A stretch of 9,483 nucleotides of DNA from Desulfovibrio sp. (GCA_020217165.1 JAIWOE010000147.1:1-9483); one strand, 5' to 3'; shown: positions 1-6,640, counted from the first letter of the stretch. Numbers and translations: made by a program. Notes: a model not told the origin generated them from the sequence alone.

Positions 1-1
1 T

Positions 2-1141
2 GCTGGCACCTGGCGGGATCCCCTGGTGGGCGCCGTGAACACGCCCATCCATGCCTCCTCCTCCTTTTTGCATCCCAATGAGAACGTGGAGCAGGTCTGC
101 TACCCGCGCTACCTGAACATCCCCGTGCAACAGGCCGTGGCGGACAAGATGGCCGCCCTGGAAAGCGTGGGCCTGGACGAGGACGCCGCCGCCCGCGTGC
201 GGGCCATGCCCCTTGCCACGGGCATGGCCGCCGTCAGCGCCCCCTTGCTGGGCCTTGCCCGGGCCGGTGACCATGTGGTGCTGCAGGCGGATCTGTACGG
301 CGGCACCCACTGGCTGACCCTGAATGAACTGCCCCGGCGTGGGGTGGAATTCACCCTGGTGCCCTCCACGGACCCGGAAGCCATCGCCGCGGCCTGCACG
401 ACGCGCACCCGCGTCATCTATGTGGAATCCCCCACCAACCCCCTGCTCAAAATCGTGGACCTCGCCGGCGTGGCCGCCGTGGCCAAGGCCTGCGGCGCCG
501 TGAGCGCCATCGACAACACCTTTGCCACCCCCATCAATCAGACGCCCCTGGCCCTGGGCTTCGATGTGGTCATCCACAGTGGCACCAAGTACCTGGGGGG
601 GCACTCGGACCTGTCCTGCGGTGTGGTGGTGGCGGCGGGGGAGACCTTCGACGCCATGTTCCATTGGGCCGTAGGCGTGGGCTGCACCCTGGGCATGAAC
701 GACTGCGCATTGCTGGAACGCAGCCTCAAGACCCTGGCCCTGCGCATGGAACGGCACAATGACAACGGCATGGCCGTGGCCGAGTTCCTGGCCCAGCACC
801 CCCGCGTGGAGCGGGTGCACCACCCCGGCCTTCCCACCCATCCGGGGCACGACATCGCCTGCCGTCAGATGCGCGGTTTCGGCGCCATGCTTTCCTTCGA
901 GCCACGCCTCACGGCGGCGGAAGTTCGGGCCATGCTGGCCCGGCTCAAGGTGGTCACCCCGGCCATCAGCCTGGGAGGCGTGGAGTCCCTGGCCACCCTG
1001 CCGGCGGAAACATCCCATAACAAGATGACTCCCGAGGCCCGCCTGGCCGCCGGCATCCACGACACCCTGGTCCGCCTGTCCGTGGGCATTGAGGACGCCG
1101 AAGACATCATGGCTGACCTGGACCAGGCCCTGGGCGCATAA
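2..1141 (+). CDS. PLP-dependent trans-sulfuration enzyme (cystathionine gamma-synthase/lyase family), 5' end missing
   Basis: This is a fold-type I PLP enzyme of the Cys/Met metabolism family, cytoplasmic, acting in methionine/cysteine interconversion. The frame is open from base 2, and the residues before the first possible GTG (26) already match the family's N-terminal DP..GAV..PI pattern. The true start therefore lies upstream, with probably 10-25 residues missing. Numbering from the GTG at 26, the PLP-phosphate region TGMAAV is followed by DLYGGT with the ring-stacking Tyr91. Then come the VESPTNP block, the IDNTFATP Asp that pairs with the pyridine nitrogen, and the Schiff-base Lys188 in HSGTKYLGGHSD. 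The C-terminal part has SLGGVESLA, PAETSH and LVRLSVGIED, whose Arg should bind the substrate carboxylate. All expected catalytic elements are present, so the enzyme should be active. Sequence alone does not separate cystathionine gamma-synthase, beta-lyase, gamma-lyase or acylhomoserine sulfhydrylase, so no symbol is given. The next gene starts about 107 bp downstream on the same strand. Confidence 0.93.
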   Translation, partial: AGTWRDPLVGAVNTPIHASSSFLHPNENVEQVCYPRYLNIPVQQAVADKMAALESVGLDEDAAARVRAMPLATGMAAVSAPLLGLARAGDHVVLQADLYGGTHWLTLNELPRRGVEFTLVPSTDPEAIAAACTTRTRVIYVESPTNPLLKIVDLAGVAAVAKACGAVSAIDNTFATPINQTPLALGFDVVIHSGTKYLGGHSDLSCGVVVAAGETFDAMFHWAVGVGCTLGMNDCALLERSLKTLALRMERHNDNGMAVAEFLAQHPRVERVHHPGLPTHPGHDIACRQMRGFGAMLSFEPRLTAAEVRAMLARLKVVTPAISLGGVESLATLPAETSHNKMTPEARLAAGIHDTLVRLSVGIEDAEDIMADLDQALGA

Positions 1142-1209
1142 CCAGCTTTCATCAATGTCATTTTATCCTTTTTGAACGACCGATTGCCTTCGCAGCCGCT
1201 TGCGCGTAT

Positions 1210-1215
1210 GGAGGG
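1210..1215 (+). promoter_or_regulatory. Shine-Dalgarno GGAGGG serving the leader ORF / hybrid gene
   Basis: GGAGGG ends 7 nt before the ATG at 1223, ideal spacing for that ATG but about 33 nt from the ATG at 1249. No comparable purine motif lies just before 1246-1249. Translation of the hybrid gene therefore probably depends on ribosomes loaded at 1223, or on a weak internal start. Confidence 0.55.
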
Positions 1216-1222
1216 TGCATCC

Positions 1223-1249
1223 ATGATGTCTTTCCACGGCGTATCGTGA
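1223..1249 (+). CDS. Possible 8-codon leader ORF coupled to the hybrid kinase gene
   Basis: The frame reads MMSFHGVS and stops at TGA (1247-1249). That stop shares a base with the ATG at 1249 that opens the hybrid gene (TGATG overlap), the usual geometry for translational coupling or reinitiation. It has the only good Shine-Dalgarno in the interval. The start region looks duplicated: the 9-mer TGATGTCTT occurs at 1224-1232 and again at 1247-1255, so leader and main gene begin alike (MMSF versus (M)MSS). It could also be a chance remnant of that duplication with no product of its own. Confidence 0.35.
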   Translation: MMSFHGVS

Positions 1250-3306
1250 TGTCTTCCCAGTCTTCCGCTCGCGGCTGCGAGCTCCCCCCCCTGTTCACTG
1301 CCCTGGTCGTTGACGACGACCCGGCCGTCTCGGACACCCTGTGCCACGCCCTGCGCCAGGCAGGCTTTGCCCCCACGGCCCTGCGCCAGCACCATGACGT
1401 GCTGCGGGCCGCCGAAAGCCAGCGGTTCAACCTGGCCTTCATCGACGTCAAACCCCCCGACGCCGCCGGGCTGGAGCTGGCGGCCAGGCTCAAGCAGGCC
1501 AACCTGGTGGGGGACTGCATTGTCATGGCCGTGGGCTCGCCCTTTGACACCGTGGTGCGCGCCGTCAAGCTGGGGGCCTACGACTTTTTGCAAAAGCCCT
1601 TCAATCCCGCGGATCTCAAACTCATCATCTCCCGCGTGCGGGAGCGGTGGGAGCTCAAGCAACGGGTGCGCCGGGCCGAGCTGCAGCATGCGGCCCTCAT
1701 CCAGAACATCCCCCTGCTCATCTACGCCCTGAACCGGGACCTGGACCTCTGCTTCATCAACAACACCGTGGAAGCCATGCTGGGCATCCCCCCGGAGGAT
1801 GCCATGCTCGCCCCGCGCTGGCTGGTGGATCGCATCCATCCCAAGGACCGCGACGAGGTGGTGGCCCTCTTTGAGCGCAGTTTTGAAACCGGACAACCCA
1901 TCTCTGCCCAAAGCCGACTGATCCACCGCCGCGGCACCGTGATCCACGGCATCGTGCGCACCATCCCCTACCTGGAGTACGATACCAGCGCCGGCCAGAT
2001 CCGCCGCCTGGACGGCATCTTCGTGGACCTGACGGACCGCATCCAGCTGGAGCAGGCCCTGGTGCAGAGCGCCCGGCTCAAAACCCTGGGCGCCATCAGT
2101 GCCGAAGTGGCCCACGAGGTGCGCAATCCCCTCATGTCCATTGCCGGCTTTGCCCGGCGGCTGGAAAAAAAGTCCCCGGACACGCCGGAGGTGGGCATCA
2201 TCCTCCGGGAATCCAAGCGCCTGGAAAGTCTGCTCAACCGCATTCGGGACTACCTCAAGCCCGTGCCCGTGCATGCCCGGGACGTCTCCCTCAATGTCAT
2301 CCTGGCCGACGCCCACCACCACGTGGCCCTGGAGATGGAGGCCCGCCGCGTCTGGTGCGCCATGGAACTGGATGACCAGCTCCCCCCGGCCCAGGCCGAT
2401 CCCCAGTTGCTGACCCAGGTGGTGGTGGCCCTGCTGCGGGGCGCCCTCCAGGCCACGCCCCCCGGTGGCACCTTCCACCTGCGCACCCATGCCGCCGCTG
2501 GCAAGGTGCATCTGGAATGTCGCCATCCCGTGGACCCGGAACGGCCCCTGAATCCGGAAATGGTCCTGCTTCCCTTTGACGAGCATGGCTTCAACGACGG
2601 CCTGCCCACCGGCCACCGCCTGGTGACCTCCATGCAGGGCACCATGCAGATGACTCAGGAAGGCGATGAGGTAGTGGCCACCGTGAGCCTGCCCACTGCA
2701 GACCATGCCGGCGGCAACGGGCTTGGCAGCAACGGTGCCACCGGTTCCACCCACGGCGGCAGCATCCTCGCCACACCGGACGCGCCACGCCTCTGCTTTG
2801 AGGACGATGCGGTCGTGCTTTCCGAGACCGTGTTCGAAGACCTTCTGGCCCGCAGCCTGCGTTCGGGCCACGCCCGTCACGAAGCCGTGGCCCTGATCCT
2901 GCTGGACCTGGACCTGTTTGAGCGTTGCATCGCACATCATGGCCAGGCCGCAGCCCAGCAGATCCAGGCCCAGGTGGCCCGGACCGTGGGCGAGGCCCTG
3001 TCCCGCAATCCCTGTGCCCTGGTGGTGCGGCAGGGTTTGCAGGAACTGGCCGTCATCCTTCCCAACACCGGCCTTGATGCTGCCCTGCAGGTGGCCGAGT
3101 CCCTGCGTGCAGCCGTGGCCGAACTGCGCATTCCCCGCGGCGATGCCCCCGACGCCCTGCTCACCGCCAGCCTGGGCGTGGCCGTGAGTCCGCCGGACGC
3201 CCCCTTGATCCAGGCAGACCTGCTGGCCGAGGCCGGCAAGGCCCTGTTCCTGGCCAAGCGGCAGGGTCGCGATACCGTGCACAGCGCCCGGTCCGGCCCC
3301 TCCTGA
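1249..3306 (+). CDS. REC-PAS-HisKA hybrid with degenerate ATPase and degenerate GGDEF domains
   Basis: A 685-residue cytoplasmic multi-domain signalling protein with no signal peptide or membrane segment. An N-terminal receiver (about 15-125) has the acidic cluster VDDD, phospho-acceptor Asp66 and Lys116 (QKPF), although the usual switch Thr is absent. A PAS domain follows (about 144-264), then a HisKA dimerisation domain with His289 in the motif AHEVRNPLMSI. The ATPase-like region (about 340-490) keeps the overall layout (ADPQLLTQV, PPGG, LLPF). However, the Mg-binding N-box Asn is Gly398, the DxGxG Asp is His426, and no GTGLGL loop exists. The C-terminal GGDEF-like domain (about 520-675) keeps DLD (Asp553), but the guanine-binding Asn and Asp are Ile561 and Gln570, and GGDEF reads GLQEL (596-600). 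Autophosphorylation and c-di-GMP synthesis both look lost; phosphate acceptance at Asp66 and ligand sensing by PAS remain possible. A GTG at 1246 is an alternative start one codon earlier. Confidence in the gene is high; the loss of activity is inferred from motifs. Confidence 0.93.
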   Translation: MSSQSSARGCELPPLFTALVVDDDPAVSDTLCHALRQAGFAPTALRQHHDVLRAAESQRFNLAFIDVKPPDAAGLELAARLKQANLVGDCIVMAVGSPFDTVVRAVKLGAYDFLQKPFNPADLKLIISRVRERWELKQRVRRAELQHAALIQNIPLLIYALNRDLDLCFINNTVEAMLGIPPEDAMLAPRWLVDRIHPKDRDEVVALFERSFETGQPISAQSRLIHRRGTVIHGIVRTIPYLEYDTSAGQIRRLDGIFVDLTDRIQLEQALVQSARLKTLGAISAEVAHEVRNPLMSIAGFARRLEKKSPDTPEVGIILRESKRLESLLNRIRDYLKPVPVHARDVSLNVILADAHHHVALEMEARRVWCAMELDDQLPPAQADPQLLTQVVVALLRGALQATPPGGTFHLRTHAAAGKVHLECRHPVDPERPLNPEMVLLPFDEHGFNDGLPTGHRLVTSMQGTMQMTQEGDEVVATVSLPTADHAGGNGLGSNGATGSTHGGSILATPDAPRLCFEDDAVVLSETVFEDLLARSLRSGHARHEAVALILLDLDLFERCIAHHGQAAAQQIQAQVARTVGEALSRNPCALVVRQGLQELAVILPNTGLDAALQVAESLRAAVAELRIPRGDAPDALLTASLGVAVSPPDAPLIQADLLAEAGKALFLAKRQGRDTVHSARSGPS

Positions 3307-3333
3307 GACAGCAATCCCTGATGCGTGTTTGAC

Positions 3334-4341
3334 TTACTTGACCCTGGAGCGTGGGTGGGCGGCGTCGTAGGTGGCCGCGAGCTGCTGCAGGGAAAGGTGC
3401 GTGTACCGCTGGGTGGTGGTGAGGCGGGCATGGCCCAGGAGTTCCTGTACGGCCCGCAGGTCTGCCCCGCCCTGGAGCAGGTGGGAGGCAAAGCTGTGGC
3501 GCAGCATGTGCGGGTGCACGTGTTGCGGCAGGCCGGCGGCCCGGGCTAGGCCGGCAATGCGCCGGGCGGCCTCGCTGCGGTGCAGACGTTTGCCGCGTCG
3601 TCCCAGAAACAGGGCCGCCTCTGCGGGCTGCGGCGCCAGGATGTGGCGGGCCGCAAGCCAGGCGTCCAGCAGGGCCCGGGCCGGCGGTGTCAGATGCGCC
3701 AGGCGTTCCTTGCCGCCCTTGCCCAGCACCTTCAGCGTCAGTCGCGGACCGGCCACGTCCTGCACATTCAGGGACAAGGCCTCGCTGATGCGCAGGCCGC
3801 TGCCGTACAGCAACTCGGCCAGGGTCAGATCCCTGAGGGTCAGGACGGCGTCCCCCGAGTCCTCGCCGTCGGCACCATCGGCAGGAGCGTCTGGAATGCG
3901 CGCCGGCGCATTTCCCGGGCTGTCCAGCAACACCTGCATGGCGTCGGCATTCAGGGCCCTAGGGGTGCGCTTTTCCGCCTTGGGATTGGCAATGCCCACG
4001 GTGGGATCCGTCGTGGCCAGCCCCTTGCGCAGGAGAAAGGCAAAAAAGGCACGCAAGGACGAGAGTTTGCGCCCCATGGAACTCTTGGCCTGGCGCTGGC
4101 GGTGCAGCTCCGCCACAAACCCCTGCACCTGCAGGCGGTCCAGTGCCTCCGGGGCATCCAGGCTCCGCGGTGGCCGGCGGGTGGCCAGGAAGGCGTGAAA
4201 CTGCAGCAAATCCGCACCATAGGCAGCCACCGTGGCCGGGGAGCGATTCTTCTCCACGGCCAGATGCTCCAGGAACCGCCGCACCAGCGCGGGCATGGTG
4301 GCGTCAGTGCTGGCGCTGGTCCAGGACATAGATGCTTCCAC
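3334..4341 (-). CDS. xerC: Tyrosine recombinase XerC
   Basis: Site-specific recombinase that, with XerD, resolves chromosome dimers at dif. The N-terminal SAM-like core-binding domain (about 16-125) starts at the stretch resembling E. coli XerC's VERFLRYLSVE. The catalytic domain has the full set of residues: Arg184 (GSGLRISE), Lys208 (GKGGKER), His278 and Arg281 (HPHMLRHSF), His304 (LLGHA) and nucleophile Tyr313 (RYTH). The ending YDAAHPR is typical of XerC rather than XerD. Between the domains is an acidic, Gly/Ala/Pro-rich insertion of roughly 20 residues (about 141-165) absent from E. coli XerC. The first in-frame start is GTG at 4341, overlapping the upstream gene by 38 nt. ATG at 4329 (preceded by GGAAG) and ATG at 4296 are alternatives, and 4329 is quite plausible. 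It is last in the leftward gene string, converging on the hybrid kinase gene with 27 bp between stops and no visible terminator hairpin. Confidence 0.93.
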   Translation of the reverse strand: MEASMSWTSASTDATMPALVRRFLEHLAVEKNRSPATVAAYGADLLQFHAFLATRRPPRSLDAPEALDRLQVQGFVAELHRQRQAKSSMGRKLSSLRAFFAFLLRKGLATTDPTVGIANPKAEKRTPRALNADAMQVLLDSPGNAPARIPDAPADGADGEDSGDAVLTLRDLTLAELLYGSGLRISEALSLNVQDVAGPRLTLKVLGKGGKERLAHLTPPARALLDAWLAARHILAPQPAEAALFLGRRGKRLHRSEAARRIAGLARAAGLPQHVHPHMLRHSFASHLLQGGADLRAVQELLGHARLTTTQRYTHLSLQQLAATYDAAHPRSRVK

Positions 4342-5287
4342 TGATGGCCTTGGCCTTTTTCTTGAGGGCCGCGGCCATGGAGGCCGCCTCCCCGGCGTGG
4401 GTCAGCTTGCCGTTGTGGTTCATGACCACGGCGATGGACAGGCTCATGAAAGGAAAGTCCTGCTCGTTGCCCTGGCGGTCCGTGCTGCGGATACCACCCT
4501 GGCGACGGTCTTCCTCATCGTAAAAACTGGGTACAATGGCGTCAAAGCGCGAACACACGGCCTGGCAGGCGGCCTCCATCTGCGCCGCCGGCAGGATGAA
4601 GACAAAATCGTCTCCACCCACATGGCCCACAAAGTGCATGGCCGGCGAGGGCGAGGACTGCTCCCGCACCACGTTCACCAGGAGCCGCGCCGTCATCATC
4701 AGGGCCTCGTCCCCGCGGGAAAACCCGTAGCGGTCGTTGAAGGATTTGAAATTGTCCAGATCCACATAGGCCAGGCCAAATTCGGCCTTTGCCTCCACCA
4801 GCCGCTGGATACGCTGGATGATGCTGGTGTTGCCTGGCAGCTTGCTCAGGGGGTTGGCATCCAGGGTGCGGCAGGCGCGGGCCAGGGTCAGGGCCAGCCT
4901 GGCCTTGACCTCAGCCGGGAAAAAGGGACGCAGGATGAGTTCATCCACCTCGGTGACGGACCAATTCTCCCGCTCCAGGGCCTCGGGACCGCCCAGGGCC
5001 AGCACCACGGGCATCTGGCGGTAGACGTTTTCACTTTTCAAGGCCATGGCCAGCTCCAGGCCGGGCATGTCCGGCAGCAATTCATCCACCAGCAGCAGAT
5101 CCGGCGGCTCGGCGTACAGTTCCTCCAGGGCCTGGGAGGCGCGCTCGAACACCTGCCAGCAGACGGCCTGGGCCGGCCACAGGGCCTGCAGCATGGCCGC
5201 CAGGGCCGCATCCGCCGTAATGACCACGCCGCGGTGCCGGCAGCGGGGCAATTCGGCATCCAGGCCGGGGTGGAGCATGTCTGTCAT
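4304..5287 (-). CDS. REC-GGDEF protein, probable diguanylate cyclase (GGDDF variant)
   Basis: A 327-residue cytoplasmic protein. The receiver-like N-terminus (about 18-135) has the phospho-acceptor position Asp68 (LLLVDELLPDMPG). Its acidic pair is reduced to ITAD (only Asp26), the switch Thr is missing, and the conserved KP is Arg120-Pro, so it may be only a pseudo-receiver. The GGDEF domain (about 143-325) opens with NPLSKLPGN and has metal-binding DLD (176-178). Guanine-binding Asn184 and Asp193 are in FKSFNDRYG/RGD, and the signature is GGDDF (224-228) in the context FVGHVGGDDF. The specificity Asp193 is retained, which argues for c-di-GMP rather than the hybrid cGAMP activity of the GacA type, where this residue is Ser. 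There is no RxxD inhibitory site five residues before GGDDF. The glutamate-to-aspartate change in the signature leaves activity likely but unproven. Start is ATG 5287, 14 nt after the HDOD gene stop, with only a weak ribosome binding site; ATG 5278 is an alternative. Confidence 0.9.
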   Translation of the reverse strand: MTDMLHPGLDAELPRCRHRGVVITADAALAAMLQALWPAQAVCWQVFERASQALEELYAEPPDLLLVDELLPDMPGLELAMALKSENVYRQMPVVLALGGPEALERENWSVTEVDELILRPFFPAEVKARLALTLARACRTLDANPLSKLPGNTSIIQRIQRLVEAKAEFGLAYVDLDNFKSFNDRYGFSRGDEALMMTARLLVNVVREQSSPSPAMHFVGHVGGDDFVFILPAAQMEAACQAVCSRFDAIVPSFYDEEDRRQGGIRSTDRQGNEQDFPFMSLSIAVVMNHNGKLTHAGEAASMAAALKKKAKAISGSIYVLDQRQH

Positions 5288-5301
5288 GGGTTCGCCAGGG
5301 C

Positions 5302-6141
5302 TCAGTTGAAGGAGATATCCGCCACTTCCAGGAACTTGTCCGCCAGGGAGTCCATCACCGTATCCAGCCCCTGGGTGCCGAGCTTGAGGAGCTTGAGGGC
5401 GTTGGGGTCCAGGGCCGGGACCTGATCGTCCCCGCTGGAGCCATATTCATACACTTTCACTAGAAAATCGGCAACGTGCACCACACATGCCGCGGCTGGG
5501 AAGTGTTCCGCCCGGGTGGGGGCATGGTGCCAGGACATGCCTTCGCGGATTTTCAGGGGCAGCCGCCAATGCTGGGCCAGCCACCCGTTGATGGTCTCGT
5601 GGGTGAAGCCGAGCACCAGGGACTCGGCCTCGCGGTAGGTGCAATCGCGCTGCCTGACCGTGGCGTCCAGTTCCTGTTTGACGTCGGGCAGCTGTACGGC
5701 GGTGACCACCTTGCCCAGGTCGTGCAGCAGGCCGGGCACGGAATATTCTTCTGGATCCTCCAGGCCCACCACCTTGGCGATTTCCGTGCAGGCCAGGGCG
5801 CAGCCCAGGCTATGCTCCCACAGACCGCTCATGGTGGAGGTCATGACATCGAACACCGAGGTGGAGATGATGACGCCCTTGATGACGTTCAGCCCCAGGA
5901 GCACCAGGGCATGCTGAATGGAGCCGATGCGGCCGGGAAAGCCGTAGATGGGCGAATTGACCATCTTGAGCACCTTGGCCGAGAGCACCTGATCGTAGGC
6001 GATGACCTTGGCCACCTGATCCGTGGACGAGGTGGGATCCTCCACCAGGCGGCTGACCTCCTGCAGGACGTTGGGCAGGGTGGGCAGGTCCTTGACGGCG
6101 AGGATGCGATCCTTGTGCAGCAGGCGCAGGTCTTCAGCCAC
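5302..6141 (-). CDS. HDOD domain signalling protein
   Basis: A 279-residue cytoplasmic protein of the HDOD family, a relative of HD-domain phosphohydrolases used in signalling, often beside GGDEF proteins. The domain runs from about residue 13 (DLPTLPNVLQEV) to about 230. It includes AYDQVLSAKVLKMVNSP, the block IGSIQHALVLLG, LLHDLGK and WRLP. Candidate metal ligands follow the HD-GYP pattern: His110 (LWEHS), His140-Asp141, His181, His205-His206 and Asp225 (HVADFL). There is no GYP motif after HH. Start choice: GTG at 6141 is preceded at 5 nt by GGGAGG and overlaps the upstream gene's stop by 8 nt. The longer frame back to 6246 would add a basic N-terminus that merely reads the upstream gene in another frame, so it was rejected. 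Tight overlap implies translational coupling with the upstream 167-residue protein. Catalysis is uncertain because many HDOD proteins are thought to be binding modules only. Confidence 0.92.
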   Translation of the reverse strand: MAEDLRLLHKDRILAVKDLPTLPNVLQEVSRLVEDPTSSTDQVAKVIAYDQVLSAKVLKMVNSPIYGFPGRIGSIQHALVLLGLNVIKGVIISTSVFDVMTSTMSGLWEHSLGCALACTEIAKVVGLEDPEEYSVPGLLHDLGKVVTAVQLPDVKQELDATVRQRDCTYREAESLVLGFTHETINGWLAQHWRLPLKIREGMSWHHAPTRAEHFPAAACVVHVADFLVKVYEYGSSGDDQVPALDPNALKLLKLGTQGLDTVMDSLADKFLEVADISFN

Positions 6142-6637
6142 GGCCCCCTCCCTTGAACAATCTGGCAAACAAGCCCCCCTTTTTGGCAGGGGCCGGCACT
6201 GGGGCCGCCACCTGAGCCGCAGTTTGGGTCCCAGTTGAGGCCACACCAGGAGCCGCAGCAGGGTTCGCGGGGGCGGCCGCCTGGCCGGAGTCCTCTTCAG
6301 GACTGTTGGCCGCGGCCGCCTCGGCTGCTGCCTTCATGCGGAAATATTGCTCCAGATGCGCCTTGACCCTGCCCATCCAGGGGTCGGCCTGATGCTTGCG
6401 GAACAGGTGATCCAACCGTTCGATGCGCCGGGCGTAGCTGGTATTGCCCCCCACACCTTCCAGATTCACGGGATGTCCCTGCACGGTGATGGATTCCACC
6501 CCCATGCTGGCGAGGCGTTCCACCAATGAGGCCGACAGCTCCGTGCCTTCGCCCACCAGCACCTGCCCGCTGTCCCGAAGCACGGCCCGGGCAAGCACCA
6601 TGCCCGGCCTAGCCAATGCGGTTGGTATTTTTTGCAC
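6134..6637 (-). CDS. Small protein with HD-GYP-associated (DUF3391-like) N-terminal domain
   Basis: A 167-residue cytoplasmic protein of unknown function. Residues 1-55 follow the pattern L.xPGMVLA..V...G.vLv.eGTeL...lv.rL...Gv..i.V. This resembles the small domain often found before HD-GYP phosphodiesterase domains; I recognise it by pattern, not by a profile search. Residues about 68-110 are charged and helical (RRIERLDHLFRKHQADPW, then HLEQYFRMK). About 105-150 is an Ala/Pro-rich linker. The end is a short basic, hydrophobic tail, KKGGLFARLFKGG, that could form an amphipathic anchor. Start is GTG 6637, with GAGGG 8 nt upstream. It overlaps the HDOD gene by 8 nt and follows dprA by 53 nt, so it is probably co-transcribed and coupled with HDOD. 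The pair together resembles a split DUF3391/HD-type protein. No catalytic residues are visible. Confidence 0.85.
   Translation of the reverse strand: MQKIPTALARPGMVLARAVLRDSGQVLVGEGTELSASLVERLASMGVESITVQGHPVNLEGVGGNTSYARRIERLDHLFRKHQADPWMGRVKAHLEQYFRMKAAAEAAAANSPEEDSGQAAAPANPAAAPGVASTGTQTAAQVAAPVPAPAKKGGLFARLFKGGGRG
6147..6154 (-). promoter_or_regulatory. Strong Shine-Dalgarno for the HDOD gene, inside the upstream coding end
   Basis: AAGGGAGG on the minus strand lies 5 nt before the GTG at 6141 and decides that start. It sits inside the codons for the Gly-rich C-terminal tail of the upstream protein (KGGGRG), so the same bases serve both coding and ribosome loading. Confidence 0.7.
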
Positions 6638-6640
6638 CGT

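Noticed and set aside
2..25. GTG at 26 as the true start of the trans-sulfuration enzyme
   Set aside because: The reading frame is open to the left edge, and the upstream residues continue the family's conserved N-terminal pattern, so the gene is truncated by the window.
865..3282. 805-codon open frame on the minus strand, antisense to the trans-sulfuration and hybrid kinase genes
   Set aside because: Its translation is a His/Gly/Gln-rich low-complexity sequence with no domain, and it spans two well-supported genes. In GC-rich DNA, G/C-ending codons on one strand suppress stops on the other, which explains its length.
3307..3333. Bidirectional terminator expected between the converging hybrid kinase gene and xerC
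   Set aside because: The 27-bp gap contains no stem-loop with a T-run on either strand; only a short TTGAC direct repeat at the xerC end. Termination may be Rho-dependent or lie within the genes.
4232..5425. 397-codon plus-strand frame across the REC-GGDEF and xerC genes
   Set aside because: Antisense to clear family members, composition dominated by Gly/His/Gln, no motif and no ribosome binding site. Same GC-driven shadow effect; the same applies to plus-strand frames at 5476-6156, 7081-8022 and 8062-9168.
6142..6246. N-terminal extension of the HDOD protein to an upstream start at 6246
   Set aside because: The added residues are basic, unlike HDOD N-termini, and are the upstream gene read in another frame. 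The GTG at 6141 has a strong Shine-Dalgarno.
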